Assembly: GCF_009834125.1 (NCBI RefSeq)
Contig: NZ_CP047146.1
Location: 8,834,501 to 8,898,500 of the forward strand
DNA length: 64,000 bases
Direction of reading: 5' to 3'
Source of the DNA: Streptomyces sp. GS7
GTDB lineage: Bacteria > Actinomycetota > Actinomycetes > Streptomycetales > Streptomycetaceae
The translations under genes were made by a program, and so were the position numbers. The notes under the pieces were generated by a model, which worked only from the letters and a program-made list of their open reading frames with translations, was not told where the DNA came from and did no database searches. Shown in pieces: positions 1-7,589 of this stretch. Every line of letters starts with the position of its first letter. Positions within the stretch are counted from its first letter, which is position 1.

Positions 1-549
1 GAGATCGGCCGGGATGCCGCCCTCCTCGCCGTCCCAATCGGAGTCCTTCAGCGTGCCGAACCGCCACAGGGCCTCAAGCCCCTTGATCGGCAGACCGGTG
101 TACGGCTCGACGCACGTCGTGCCCAACTGCCGCATCTCGCCGTTCTCGTGGCGCGCGAGATAGGTGGCGGTGCGGTGGCGGGCGACTGCGCACCCGTGGC
201 AGAAGTTCTCGATGGCGCGGTACTGGCGCGCGGCCTCGGCGTCCTGCTCAGGAAGTCCGGGGAACAGGCTGGTGATCGTCTCGCCCTCCTCGTCGTGGTC
301 CAGGCGGGCGATGACGGTCCAGCCGTGGTGACGGGGGATGTCACCGGAGATCGTCACGGTGACGGTGGGGCGCTGGCCGATCAGGCGGCCGTCGATGTCG
401 TGGTAGTCGGCAAGGAACGGCTTGGAGATGTCGAGCGCGTACGCGCTGAGGTGGTGGACGGCGGCGCGGGCGTTGGTGGCCTCGACAAGCTGACGGACGC
501 GGGACTGGGCCGTGGCGGGGATGGAAAACCGCATGGCTGCGCTGGTCAT
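1..549 (-). CDS. Phage/plasmid-type CxxC zinc-finger-like protein (3' end outside window)
   Basis: The reading frame is open from an ATG at 549 to the window edge (183 codons seen), so the C-terminus is missing. An AGGAG box lies a few bases upstream of the ATG. The visible motif is CHGC at residues 117-120, then about 25 residues later a single Cys (C146) in GTTCVEPYTG. This CxxC, short beta stretch, then GxxC arrangement is common in actinophage and plasmid proteins that probably bind zinc, but no enzymatic role is known to me. It is the last visible gene of a leftward group and has its own copy of the repeated leader (645-699). Function not assigned. Confidence 0.75.
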   Translation of the reverse strand, partial: MTSAAMRFSIPATAQSRVRQLVEATNARAAVHHLSAYALDISKPFLADYHDIDGRLIGQRPTVTVTISGDIPRHHGWTVIARLDHDEEGETITSLFPGLPEQDAEAARQYRAIENFCHGCAVARHRTATYLARHENGEMRQLGTTCVEPYTGLPIKGLEALWRFGTLKDSDWDGEEGGIPADL

Positions 550-644
550 CGTGGGTGCTCCTGCTGGCGAGAGAGGAATCGAGGGCCCGGCCGGGCGGGT
601 TGCCCTCCGCATGCGGCCGGGGTCGGGGCCGACTTACGGCCCGT

Positions 645-699
645 GGTGTCGGTCGGCGGGTTGCCCTCCCCCTTCCGACACAATTAATTAAACCATGTT
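645..699 (-). promoter_or_regulatory. Repeated promoter/leader element, copy 1
   Basis: On the minus strand this reads ACATGGTTTAATTAAT, then a stem GTGTCGG pairing with CCGACAC (675-681 with 646-652) around a loop containing GGGAGGGCAACCC. It lies upstream of the gene starting at 549. The first part overlaps the stop codon of the gene at 688-1110. The AT-rich block is a plausible -10 region in otherwise GC-rich DNA. A second GGAGGGCAACCCGC hairpin follows at about 598-612 in this copy only. Confidence 0.6.
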
Positions 700-1110
700 T
701 TGAGGTGTGCGGCAAGCAACCCGGCCGGGGATGTCGAGTGCGGCGCGGTCGCGCAGGAAGGCGGCGAACAGGGCGGCGGTGTAGCTGTCGGCGGTGCCGT
801 ACGTGCGGCGGCAGTCCAGCGCTCCGATGCGCTCGCCCCTGTGGCGGACGGGGAACGGCTGGCCGGGGGCCGGGATGGCGAGCGCGTACAGTCCGCGCGG
901 GGTGTCCACGCGCAGGACGACGGCGGCGGCCTGGTGGTCGTAGGCGGCGGACCAGCGGGCGGGCCCGATGCCGAACTCCGCGAGCCCGGACGCGATGGCG
1001 CGGGCCTGCATGATGTCGGCGGTGGTGCCGGGATCGGGCTCGGCGGGGGCTGGGACGCATCCGCAACCGTGATCGTCGGCGTGGGTCTCGAACAGAACTG
1101 TACGGGTCAC
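688..1110 (-). CDS. Hypothetical accessory protein, 140 aa
   Basis: A GTG start at 1110 is chosen because AGGAG sits seven bases upstream; longer readings in this frame have no such site. The 140-residue product has an acidic, Cys-containing N-terminus (DDHGCGCVPAPAEPDPGT) and an alpha/beta-looking middle. I recognise no family. Its TAA stop falls inside leader copy 1, so the last residues (NMV) are encoded by the repeat. It follows the ParB-like gene by 67 bases and is probably co-transcribed with it. Confidence 0.65.
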   Translation of the reverse strand: MTRTVLFETHADDHGCGCVPAPAEPDPGTTADIMQARAIASGLAEFGIGPARWSAAYDHQAAAVVLRVDTPRGLYALAIPAPGQPFPVRHRGERIGALDCRRTYGTADSYTAALFAAFLRDRAALDIPGRVACRTPQNMV

Positions 1111-1177
1111 TGTGGGGCTCCTGGGGCGGCCGGGGGCGGGCGGGATTCCCGCCCCCGGCGTCGGGCGGCTGAGGTGG

Positions 1178-2953
1178 TTAGGCGGCGGCTTCGTCGTCGC
1201 TTGCCGGGTCGTCGGCTTCCTCGGCCTCCGGCTCGCCCGTCTCCTCGTCGGTGCCGGGCTCCTGCTCGGCCTCCGGCTCACTGCCGGACGTGATCGCCGC
1301 GCGGGGCTTCTTCTTCGACGGGTCGTACGGCTCGTCGTCCACGACCGACTGCTCAATGGGCGTGAGCGGGTACCCGAGGGACGCGAGCACCTGGAACCAT
1401 CGGCCGGTGGGCGTCCGCGTCCACGGGGCGCGCTGGCTGTCCGTCCTCCACGCTGACCGGTTCGCGCACTTCTCCCGGACGGCGGCGATGGCGGCGAACT
1501 GAAGCTGCGGGGCCCTGCGGGGGTCCTTGGCGACGTGCCCGGCGAAGCTGCCCCGGTCCTTGGCCTGTTCGGTGTTCAGGCCCAGGAAGGCGGCCAGGAT
1601 CTCGGTCGTCGGCTCCTTGTTCAGATCGTCGCAGATTCCCCAACTGCCGTTCAGCAGAGCATTATTCACGTGCCCGATCAGGGTGTTGGTCGTGGTCTTC
1701 GGGAGGTTGCGCCGCTTGATCAGGTCAGTGATCCACTTCCGGCGCAGGGCCTCGGCCGCGTCCCAGTCAACGTTCCCCTTCTTGACGGCGGCGCGGGCGG
1801 CACGCTCGGCCTCCACCTGGGCGGCGGTCTTCGTGCCGCCGGTGCCGCTGCTGCCCTCGGGCACCGTGTGCCCGTACAGGCCGGGGGCGGAGCAGTAGGG
1901 CTCGTACCGGTCGCCCCGCCGCTCATCGAACACCCACACCTGCCCCTTGCACTCGGCGTGCTCCTCGGTGCTGATGCCGCGCAGTCGCCACACGGGCATG
2001 GCGCGCTCGGACAACTCCTCGGCGTCCCGGATCTTCTGCCCGGCCGTCTCCAGCTCCGCGCGGTGGGCCTCGGCCTTGGTCCGCTTGTCGCGCTTGGTCC
2101 GCTCGATGGCGATGGCCCAGTCAACGTCTCCCTCGTCGGCGTCGTCTTCGGCGGCGGCCTCGGTGATCGCGGCGAGCGCTTCGGCGTCGTCGGCGAACTC
2201 CGAGAGCGCTGCTAGGTGCTCAAACGTCCACTCGTACCCGCTCGCGCCGCTGACGGCGGCGCTCAGCTTCTCGTCCGACCTGACCTTGACCAGGGTCCGC
2301 ACGTCCTTCTGCCGCACGCCTGCGGCCTTGGCGATGCGGCCGACCTGCGCGCCCGCCTCGGCCGCGCTGAACATCGCCTGATTCATCTCGGCCGTGGTGA
2401 GGCCCTTGCGGTGCTGGGCGGTCGTGATCATGTCGAGGAACTGCCCGGCCTCGTCGCGGTCGTCGTCCTCCCACTCGTACGGCAGGTGAGTGAGACCCGC
2501 GTCCTGCGCACCGAAGTAGCGCCGGTTCCCGTCGTTGACCTGGAGGACTCCTCCGCCAAGCCGCTGGATCTTGACGGGTATGCGGCACCCCTCGGCACGG
2601 AGCGATTCCACGAACGGCGTGTTGAGGTCGAGGTCTTCACGAGCGTTCTTCGGGTGCGGGGTGAGCGCGTCGATCCGGATGACGGGGCGGGGCGTGACCG
2701 GCACGGTCTCCAGCCCTGCGGCGACGGCGGTGGCCAGCCGCTGGAACCCGTCGATGATCTGCGGCACGTCGCCGTGGGTCCGCACGACGTACAGCGGCTC
2801 CACGACCCCGTTGTCCTTCACATCGGCCAGCAGATCGGCCGGGGCCTCGATGTCACGGACGTTGCCGGGGTGCGCGGTGAGTTCGGCGACCGTGAGGGTC
2901 GGCCACGGGGCAGGGGCAGTCTGGACGCCGGCCTGGGTCTTGACGTTGGTCAT
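1178..2953 (-). CDS. ParB-like protein with two tandem ParB/Srx-type domains
   Basis: The product is 591 aa. Residues about 20-88 form one ParB N-terminal-like unit (HPGNVRD, then IIDGFQRL). Residues about 92-165 form a second (HPKNARED, then VNDGNRRYFGA). The DGxxR signatures stand where ParB has its GxxRRxxA nucleotide motif. A helix-turn-helix-like stretch follows (about 205-260, GRIAKAAGVRQKDVRTLVKV), then a long charged region and a very acidic, Glu/Asp-rich tail. No ParA is adjacent. Plasmid and phage ParB-like proteins act in partition, regulation or as nucleases; which applies here cannot be read from sequence. Leader copy 2 lies directly upstream. The ATG follows a purine-rich site. 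Confidence 0.82.
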   Translation of the reverse strand: MTNVKTQAGVQTAPAPWPTLTVAELTAHPGNVRDIEAPADLLADVKDNGVVEPLYVVRTHGDVPQIIDGFQRLATAVAAGLETVPVTPRPVIRIDALTPHPKNAREDLDLNTPFVESLRAEGCRIPVKIQRLGGGVLQVNDGNRRYFGAQDAGLTHLPYEWEDDDRDEAGQFLDMITTAQHRKGLTTAEMNQAMFSAAEAGAQVGRIAKAAGVRQKDVRTLVKVRSDEKLSAAVSGASGYEWTFEHLAALSEFADDAEALAAITEAAAEDDADEGDVDWAIAIERTKRDKRTKAEAHRAELETAGQKIRDAEELSERAMPVWRLRGISTEEHAECKGQVWVFDERRGDRYEPYCSAPGLYGHTVPEGSSGTGGTKTAAQVEAERAARAAVKKGNVDWDAAEALRRKWITDLIKRRNLPKTTTNTLIGHVNNALLNGSWGICDDLNKEPTTEILAAFLGLNTEQAKDRGSFAGHVAKDPRRAPQLQFAAIAAVREKCANRSAWRTDSQRAPWTRTPTGRWFQVLASLGYPLTPIEQSVVDDEPYDPSKKKPRAAITSGSEPEAEQEPGTDEETGEPEAEEADDPASDDEAAA

Positions 2954-3008
2954 CGGTCCTTCTTCTTCCTGGTGAGAGGTTCCGCCGGGGCCGGTCGGCC
3001 CCGGCGGG

Positions 3009-3066
3009 GGTGTCGGTCGGGGGGTTGCCCTCCCCCTTCCGACACCATTAATTAAACCATGTTCTT
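3009..3066 (-). promoter_or_regulatory. Repeated promoter/leader element, copy 2
   Basis: On the minus strand it reads AAGAACATGGTTTAATTAAT, then a perfect 8-bp stem GGTGTCGG/CCGACACC (3039-3046 with 3009-3016) around a 22-base loop with GGGAGGGCAACCC. A second GC-rich hairpin (about 2983-3008) follows, then the ribosome-binding region of the ParB-like gene. Its 5' part encodes the end and stop codon of the gene at 3052-3423. Confidence 0.65.
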
Positions 3067-3423
3067 CACGGGCTCGTCTCCCCAACACCACAGCAGGGTG
3101 CGCCGGTAGGCGTCCTCCGTGAGCCGCAGCTTTCGCCACCGGACGCCGGAGACAGGGCGGCCGTTGATGTGGTTGCTGAGCACCACAAGGGAGTCGGCAA
3201 GGGCCCGGTGGAAGACATTCCACGGTTCACCACGTACGGACCAGCGGGGCCGGGCGGAGCGCACGCCGCGTTCCCACGCGTGCAGCACGGTGCACGGGGC
3301 AGTGTCGCCCATCCGGCCAGGCTGCCAGAGGTGGTCACCCTGGTAGAGCCCGACTCGTTCGATGTGGTCGGCGGCGGCCGTGAGGATGCGAGCGGGGGTG
3401 GCCGCAATCCGGCGGTGAGGCAT
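3052..3423 (-). CDS. DUF6197-like small accessory protein
   Basis: The product is 123 aa, with ATG at 3423 behind a GGAG box eight bases upstream. The layout is an N-terminal helix (ILTAAADHIERVGLYQGDHLW) region, then a middle with NHINGRPVSGVRWRKLRL and a helical C-terminus. This resembles DUF6197 proteins of actinophages and Streptomyces elements, whose function is unknown. The match is from memory of the domain layout only. The TAA stop and last residues (KNMV) lie inside leader copy 2. Confidence 0.65.
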   Translation of the reverse strand: MPHRRIAATPARILTAAADHIERVGLYQGDHLWQPGRMGDTAPCTVLHAWERGVRSARPRWSVRGEPWNVFHRALADSLVVLSNHINGRPVSGVRWRKLRLTEDAYRRTLLWCWGDEPVKNMV

Positions 3424-3449
3424 GGCGTTCTCCTGAAGGGGCGGAGCGG

Positions 3450-3857
3450 TCAAGAGCGTTCGGTAACGGCGAGCTTGGCGGCATTCACCAGGTCGTACAG
3501 GAGCGCTATCACCCTCCCCTCGAAGGAGTTGACCGAGGCTTCTTCGTCCTCCTGATCGCGCTCGGCGTGCTCGGCGCGGGGGTCCGCGTCGGCTTCCCAC
3601 TCCTCCAGCAGGCCCCGGGCGCGTGGCGCGAACTCCACTGATAGGGAGTCGAGTTCGGACCACTCAAGGAAGTCCTGCCGTGCGGTGTCGTAGCTCTCGC
3701 CGTGGTAGTGGCCCTGCCACCATTCGGAAGGTTCGGGACCGAAGGACTTCGGGATGACGGCGGTAATCCAGTCGTCTCCGTTGTGGAGCAGCACCGTACG
3801 CATGCCGGTCTCGCGGTTGGTGTGGAAGCTGAGCACTTCGTGATTGCCGATCTTCAT
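3450..3857 (-). CDS. Hypothetical accessory protein, 135 aa
   Basis: An ATG at 3857 gives a 135-residue acidic protein. The N-terminal half looks like a small beta-rich fold (MKIGNHEVLSF, TVLLHNGDDWITAVIPKSF). It is followed by a charged helix with many Glu/Asp/Arg and a hydrophobic C-terminal helix (VIALLYDLVNAAKLAV). I recognise no family. It sits between the DUF2786 gene and the DUF6197-like gene, all leftward and without its own leader repeat, so it probably shares the upstream transcript. Confidence 0.65.
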   Translation of the reverse strand: MKIGNHEVLSFHTNRETGMRTVLLHNGDDWITAVIPKSFGPEPSEWWQGHYHGESYDTARQDFLEWSELDSLSVEFAPRARGLLEEWEADADPRAEHAERDQEDEEASVNSFEGRVIALLYDLVNAAKLAVTERS

Positions 3858-3961
3858 AGCTTGCCCTCCGGGGCGTCTTCGGAATTCCGGGGCACGGCTG
3901 ATCGTGAACCGTGCCGGGCCAGGGCCGGGGCGGCGACTGCCGCCCCGGCGGGTTGGGCGGT

Positions 3962-4699
3962 TCAGGCCGCGAGTGCTCCGGCCGCCGTGGCACCGACGCG
4001 GCGGGTCCCTCCGATGTCGGCGCGGTTGCCTGCGGCGGCTCCGTGGCCGTACCCGCTGCCGCTGTACGAGCCGCGCGACGACCGTGCGTGCGGGTGCTCC
4101 CGGCGATAGGCGGCCTCGACCATCTCGTCACGGTCGGCCAGCACGAGTTCACCGCTGCGGCCTGTGGCCGACGTTTCCCCGCTGGCGGCGGCGCGAGCGG
4201 CCTTCTCGATCGCTTCGAGTCGTTCAATGACGCGCTCGATGAATCCGATGGTCCACGAGTTCCGCCACGCCCGCGCACTGCGGACGCCGTACGGGACGAC
4301 TTGCGCGTTGAGTCCGCCGAGCATCTGGATCAAGAGTGAGGCGTACAGGATCTCGGCGCGCTGGATGTCGGACTCGTAGCCGATGACGTGGACGCGGCGC
4401 ACGTCCCCCCGCACACCCATGTGCACGGCCTTGCACCCGACGGACTGAGCAATGAAGCACATGAGGCGGACGCGGGACATGGACCACGGGTTGGGGAGAT
4501 CAATGTTCCGGTCAATGATCACGTCACGCGACGGCTGACCGTCGCTCAACAGGGCCTCGTCAACGCCGTACTTCGCCATCATCTCGAACGCCCGCTTCCG
4601 GGCAAGCTCCGCCTCCGACTCCGGCGTACGGGGGTCTTCCGCCTTGGCGAGCAGGGCGCGGATGGTTTCGAGCTTCGCGGGGGCCTTCGTAGTGCTCAC
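3962..4699 (-). CDS. DUF2786 domain protein
   Basis: The product is 245 aa. The N-terminal 45 residues match the DUF2786 pattern: KLETIRALLAKAEDPRTPES, then AELARKRAFEMMAKYGVDE. The middle (RLMCFIAQSVGCKAV, VIGYESDIQRAEILYASLL) is the usual continuation. The C-terminal 60 residues are Gly/Ala/Ser/Arg-rich and probably disordered. DUF2786 proteins are common on phages, plasmids and integrative elements and have no agreed biochemical role. The start codon at 4699 reads ATG on a GTGAGC-overlapping leader with AGGAGG close upstream. Leader copy 3 precedes it. Confidence 0.8.
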   Translation of the reverse strand: MSTTKAPAKLETIRALLAKAEDPRTPESEAELARKRAFEMMAKYGVDEALLSDGQPSRDVIIDRNIDLPNPWSMSRVRLMCFIAQSVGCKAVHMGVRGDVRRVHVIGYESDIQRAEILYASLLIQMLGGLNAQVVPYGVRSARAWRNSWTIGFIERVIERLEAIEKAARAAASGETSATGRSGELVLADRDEMVEAAYRREHPHARSSRGSYSGSGYGHGAAAGNRADIGGTRRVGATAAGALAA

Positions 4700-4750
4700 G
4701 TGCGTTCCTCCTGGTGAGAGTTAGTTGTCGGCGACCGGTCGGCCTGCCGC

Positions 4751-4806
4751 GTGCCGGTCGGGGGTTGCCCTCCCTTTCCGACACCATTAATTAAACCATG
4801 TTCTTG
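4751..4806 (-). promoter_or_regulatory. Repeated promoter/leader element, copy 3
   Basis: On the minus strand it reads AAGAACATGGTTTAATTAAT, then GTGTCGG pairing with CCGGCAC (4778-4784 with 4751-4757), where one U-A pair of copy 2 has become U-G. The loop keeps GGGAGGGCAACCC. It lies upstream of the DUF2786 gene. No gene ends in this copy, which argues that the conserved AT-rich block is selected as DNA or RNA rather than as protein. Confidence 0.65.
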
Positions 4807-4889
4807 GGTGGTTCGCAACTCCTGACCTGGGGTTTCCCTCTCGACAGGGGCCAGCCTGGGAGTCTGGGCCTCGGCCACAACGGGCCTGC

Positions 4890-5077
4890 GGCGGGGTTCC
4901 CTCCTCGGTCGGACGGCGCTGCTCGGCGTGCCGTGGTGCAGGGGTGCATGGTGGAGCGCCCGGAAGCCTCCGGGTTTCTGAGGTACGAGGAAAGCCGGAG
5001 GACCCGGACGTACGACCATGCACCCCTGCGGCTCGGTGCGCTTTGCTGGGTCGGCCGACCGAGGAGGGAACCCCGCC
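4890..5077. repeat. Long interrupted palindrome, candidate cis-acting locus
   Basis: Outer arms at 4890-4912 and 5055-5077 are a perfect 23-bp inverted repeat. Inner arms at 4938-4952 and 5015-5029 (GCAGGGGTGCATGGT and its complement) are a perfect 15-bp repeat. A CCTCCGG/CCGGAGG pair lies nearer the centre. A GACCCGGA octamer occurs at 5001-5008. The locus sits between a leftward and a rightward gene group, at least 145 bp from either coding region, and neither strand carries a convincing gene. Candidate roles are an origin, a transfer locus or a divergent control region. Confidence 0.7.
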
Positions 5078-5224
5078 CTCCCTTCCGCAACCACGATGGC
5101 GCCGCAGCCAAACGACTGGCCCCTCCCCCTCCGAGAGAGGACCCGCCGGAGGCATTGCTTCTCCTGTGGCCGGCGCCTGCGGCCAGATGGGACTTTTCAG
5201 CGAGTCCGTACTTACGGTGCGTCC

Positions 5225-5254
5225 ATGAGCACGAATTTCGACGGGGAGCGCTGA
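5225..5254 (+). CDS. Nine-codon leader ORF (tentative)
   Basis: ATG at 5225 encodes MSTNFDGER and stops with a TGA whose last base begins the ATGA-type overlap with the ATG at 5254. The GGGGAG used as ribosome-binding site for the next gene is inside this mini-ORF. This is the geometry of translational coupling. It may also be chance. Confidence 0.3.
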   Translation: MSTNFDGER

Positions 5255-5697
5255 TGAGCACGACGGAAGGCAGGGTGAGTGCGGCGGAACTGCGTCGTCG
5301 CGTGCGGGCGAACCAGGCCCTTCAGGCGAAGACGCAGGAGCTGGCGGCGGCGGACGTCTTGTCGAAGCGGCAGGCCGCGCAGGCCGCGGCAGACGCGAAG
5401 GAGGCGGCCGACCTGGCGGCACGTGAGGCGGTCGCCGCAGCGCTGCGCTTGTTCGACAACAACGTCGAGTTGGTCTCGGAGCTGCTTGAGGTGCCCACAG
5501 AGGAGTTGGAGAGAGAGGCTAAGCCTGTTACCGCTGCTCGGGCCAAGGAGGTCATAACAGCGCTGCGTGCGCGGGCGGAGCGTCCTCGCCCTCGTCGATC
5601 GCGTCCGCCCCGTCCGGCGGAGGGGCAGCCGACGACGCCTGCGGCCGAACACCAAGCAGTTGCCACTGTTGCCGACGGCCAGGCCGATGCCGCGTGA
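5254..5697 (+). CDS. Small coiled-coil accessory protein
   Basis: The product is 147 aa, with ATG at 5254 after GGGGAG. Residues about 10-70 are nearly all Ala, Glu, Lys, Arg and Gln with heptad character (AELRRRVRANQALQAKTQEL, AAQAAADAKEAADLAAREA), so a coiled coil is expected. A second helical segment follows (VELVSELLEVPTEELEREA), then a basic, Pro-rich tail (RAERPRPRRSRPPRP) suited to nucleic-acid contact. No family recognised. It is the first gene of the rightward operon, and its end overlaps the next gene by 11 bases. Confidence 0.65.
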   Translation: MSTTEGRVSAAELRRRVRANQALQAKTQELAAADVLSKRQAAQAAADAKEAADLAAREAVAAALRLFDNNVELVSELLEVPTEELEREAKPVTAARAKEVITALRARAERPRPRRSRPPRPAEGQPTTPAAEHQAVATVADGQADAA

Positions 5698-6331
5698 CGA
5701 CGGCCTGGGGTCCGGGCTGTTCCCACTGTCCGCGGTGGACAGTCCCGGCCCCGCGCCGGCTGAGGATCTGCCGGAACAGCTCGCGCTGATCGGGGAACCA
5801 TCGCCGGTGCGCATCCCCGCAGTGGAGTGGTCGACATGGCTCGCCGACGAATCGGTTCAAGCCCGGTACTGGGCGAAGGTGCACCGAACGACTTCAGCCT
5901 CAGGCTGCTGGTTCTGGTTCGCCGGGATCTCGGACACGGGACATGCGACTTTTCGAGCTGCCTCACGGCCCGGCCGGACTCGTCGGGGAACGGTCCCTGG
6001 CCACCTGTACGGCTACCAGCTGGCGCACGGTGTCATTCCGCGGCTCGGCTGGGGCAATGACAGCCCGACTGTGTGCCACCGCTGTGACAACCACTCGTGC
6101 CAACAGCCGGCCCACTTGCGGCTCGGCACTCCGGCGGAGAACCGGGCCGAATGGCTGGCCCGGCGCCGCGATCCCGGTAGCCCCCTGGCAGACCTCCGGG
6201 GACCGGCCGGCCGCTCGCGTGCCATCGGCGCAACCATACGAGCCGGTCGTGCAACCGGCGAATCCGAAGAGGAGATAGCGCGCCGCATCGAGGTCGCAGC
6301 GGCGGTGGGGCGCCCTCTGAGCCTTTGGTAA
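5687..6331 (+). CDS. HNH-type endonuclease-like protein
   Basis: The product is 214 aa, with ATG at 5687 inside the previous gene. The signature is VCHRCDNHSCQQPAHLRLGT followed by PAEN at residues 129-152. This is the zinc-binding CxxC...C..PxHL..GT..EN pattern of the phage HNH_3-like group. An upstream GCWFW (73-77) and GYQLAHG (109-115) fit the usual N-terminal part of that domain. Such proteins are small nucleases of phages and plasmids; catalytic activity here is inferred. A possible HTH-like tail (SEEEIARRIEVAAAVG) ends the protein. The true ATG could be further downstream. Confidence 0.72.
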   Translation: MPRDDGLGSGLFPLSAVDSPGPAPAEDLPEQLALIGEPSPVRIPAVEWSTWLADESVQARYWAKVHRTTSASGCWFWFAGISDTGHATFRAASRPGRTRRGTVPGHLYGYQLAHGVIPRLGWGNDSPTVCHRCDNHSCQQPAHLRLGTPAENRAEWLARRRDPGSPLADLRGPAGRSRAIGATIRAGRATGESEEEIARRIEVAAAVGRPLSLW

Positions 6332-6430
6332 CCCTCTGATCGCCTCTGACGGTTGGCAGGACCGGAGCCGACCACGGGGCCGACGTCGGCGGCGAACCCT
6401 CCTGACTCACCAGACAGAAAGTTCACGCTC

Positions 6431-6790
6431 ATGTCCAACAACACAGCCCGGCACGCGGCCGACGCCGCCGCAGCGATACGAGAGATCAACCACGGCACCT
6501 TCGGTCGGGAAGCGCTTCCCTTTCCGCCCCAGGTCAGCGAAGTCGCGCAGCCGCTCGCAGTGATGGTCGATCGACTTCCGCAGACCTTCGACCAGCTCAG
6601 TGCCGCTGTCCGTCGACACCTGTCAGCCGGCTTGATCCGCATGGATGACGGCACCGAGCCCGACCAGGCTGCCAAGGAGGTCCTTCAGCACCTCGGTGAC
6701 GCCCAAGACTCCGTTCGAGCGCTCTCTGACAGCCTCCACAAGGGCGCCGCAGTCCTGTTCCACATGGGCACCGCGGAGACCGAGGCATGA
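6431..6790 (+). CDS. Hypothetical accessory protein, 119 aa
   Basis: ATG at 6431 gives a 119-residue, mostly helical protein (AADAAAAIREINHGTFGREA; QTFDQLSAAVRRHLSAGLI; QAAKEVLQHLGDAQDSVRAL). No strong ribosome-binding site is visible before this ATG, so an upstream TTG at 6353 is possible. No family recognised. The stop codon overlaps the next gene's ATG by four bases (ATGA), so the two are translationally coupled. Confidence 0.6.
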   Translation: MSNNTARHAADAAAAIREINHGTFGREALPFPPQVSEVAQPLAVMVDRLPQTFDQLSAAVRRHLSAGLIRMDDGTEPDQAAKEVLQHLGDAQDSVRALSDSLHKGAAVLFHMGTAETEA

Positions 6791-7284
6791 GCGACGACTA
6801 CCCGTTCCCCGAGCCCTTCGGCCCCGAATACGTCCGCCCGAAGGCGGCCGACTGCCCAAACTGCCCTTGCCACACCCGTCGCGTCTGCGACGAATTCCAG
6901 TGGCACAGGGCCGAGCGACCGACATACCTGGACGGAACTCCGTACGACAAGCCGTGCCCGTGCGAGGAAGCAGCGAAGGTCCCGGAAGACCGCACGGTGG
7001 CGATTGAACTGGACGGCGTCCTCCGCACGGTCCCGGCGCGGTACCACCGCGCCGGCCTGCCAGCGGGCGGGATGGTTACCGAACGAGTCTTCCGGGCGGA
7101 GTCCATCGTGGCGGGTGAGTGTCCTGTCCCAGTGCCCATGATCCTTGGCCGCCCCACGGATGACACCGATCCTCGGTTGATCGTCATCGACTCGGCAGGG
7201 GAGAGGTGGGTCATGGGCTTCACCGCCCAGCACTACCTCCAGCGCTACCGCATCACCGGGTGGAGCGCGGCCACGGATGCCTGA
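6787..7284 (+). CDS. Hypothetical Cys-containing accessory protein, 165 aa
   Basis: The product is 165 aa. The N-terminal 60 residues contain CPNCPCH (23-29), C34 and CPC (57-59), a spacing suggestive of a metal-binding cluster. The rest looks beta-rich (TVAIELDGVLRTVPARYH, RLIVIDSAGERWVMGF). No family recognised. It is the last gene of the rightward operon and is coupled to the preceding gene through ATGA. Confidence 0.6.
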   Translation: MSDDYPFPEPFGPEYVRPKAADCPNCPCHTRRVCDEFQWHRAERPTYLDGTPYDKPCPCEEAAKVPEDRTVAIELDGVLRTVPARYHRAGLPAGGMVTERVFRAESIVAGECPVPVPMILGRPTDDTDPRLIVIDSAGERWVMGFTAQHYLQRYRITGWSAATDA

Positions 7285-7589
7285 AGGCTCGCGTCCGGCC
7301 GCTACCCGCGGCTTTCCATCCTGCCCGTGAGCTGATCTGCGACACGCTGGACCCGGGTGATTCCATACGAGCGCATGGGGAGCGGATGGCGGTCTGGGCG
7401 GCGCTTTCCGGTTCGCCGTCGCGGAGATAGGTCTCGGCCTGCGGGGCCGATTCTTCTCTGCCAGGTTCGAAGCAGGGCCCAACTTGCCTTAAACCGTAGG
7501 TGATTGCGAAAGAAGCTCCGTGGGCACGACGAAGCACAGCGGGTGCGACGTACTGTGCGGCTGCACTCGACAGGCGGATGGAGGCTTCA
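7285..7589. other. Gene-free stretch before kinase gene
   Basis: About 300 bases between the accessory operon and the kinase gene. Open frames exist on both strands but none has a ribosome-binding site or recognisable content. No clear terminator or repeat was seen. Confidence 0.4.
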
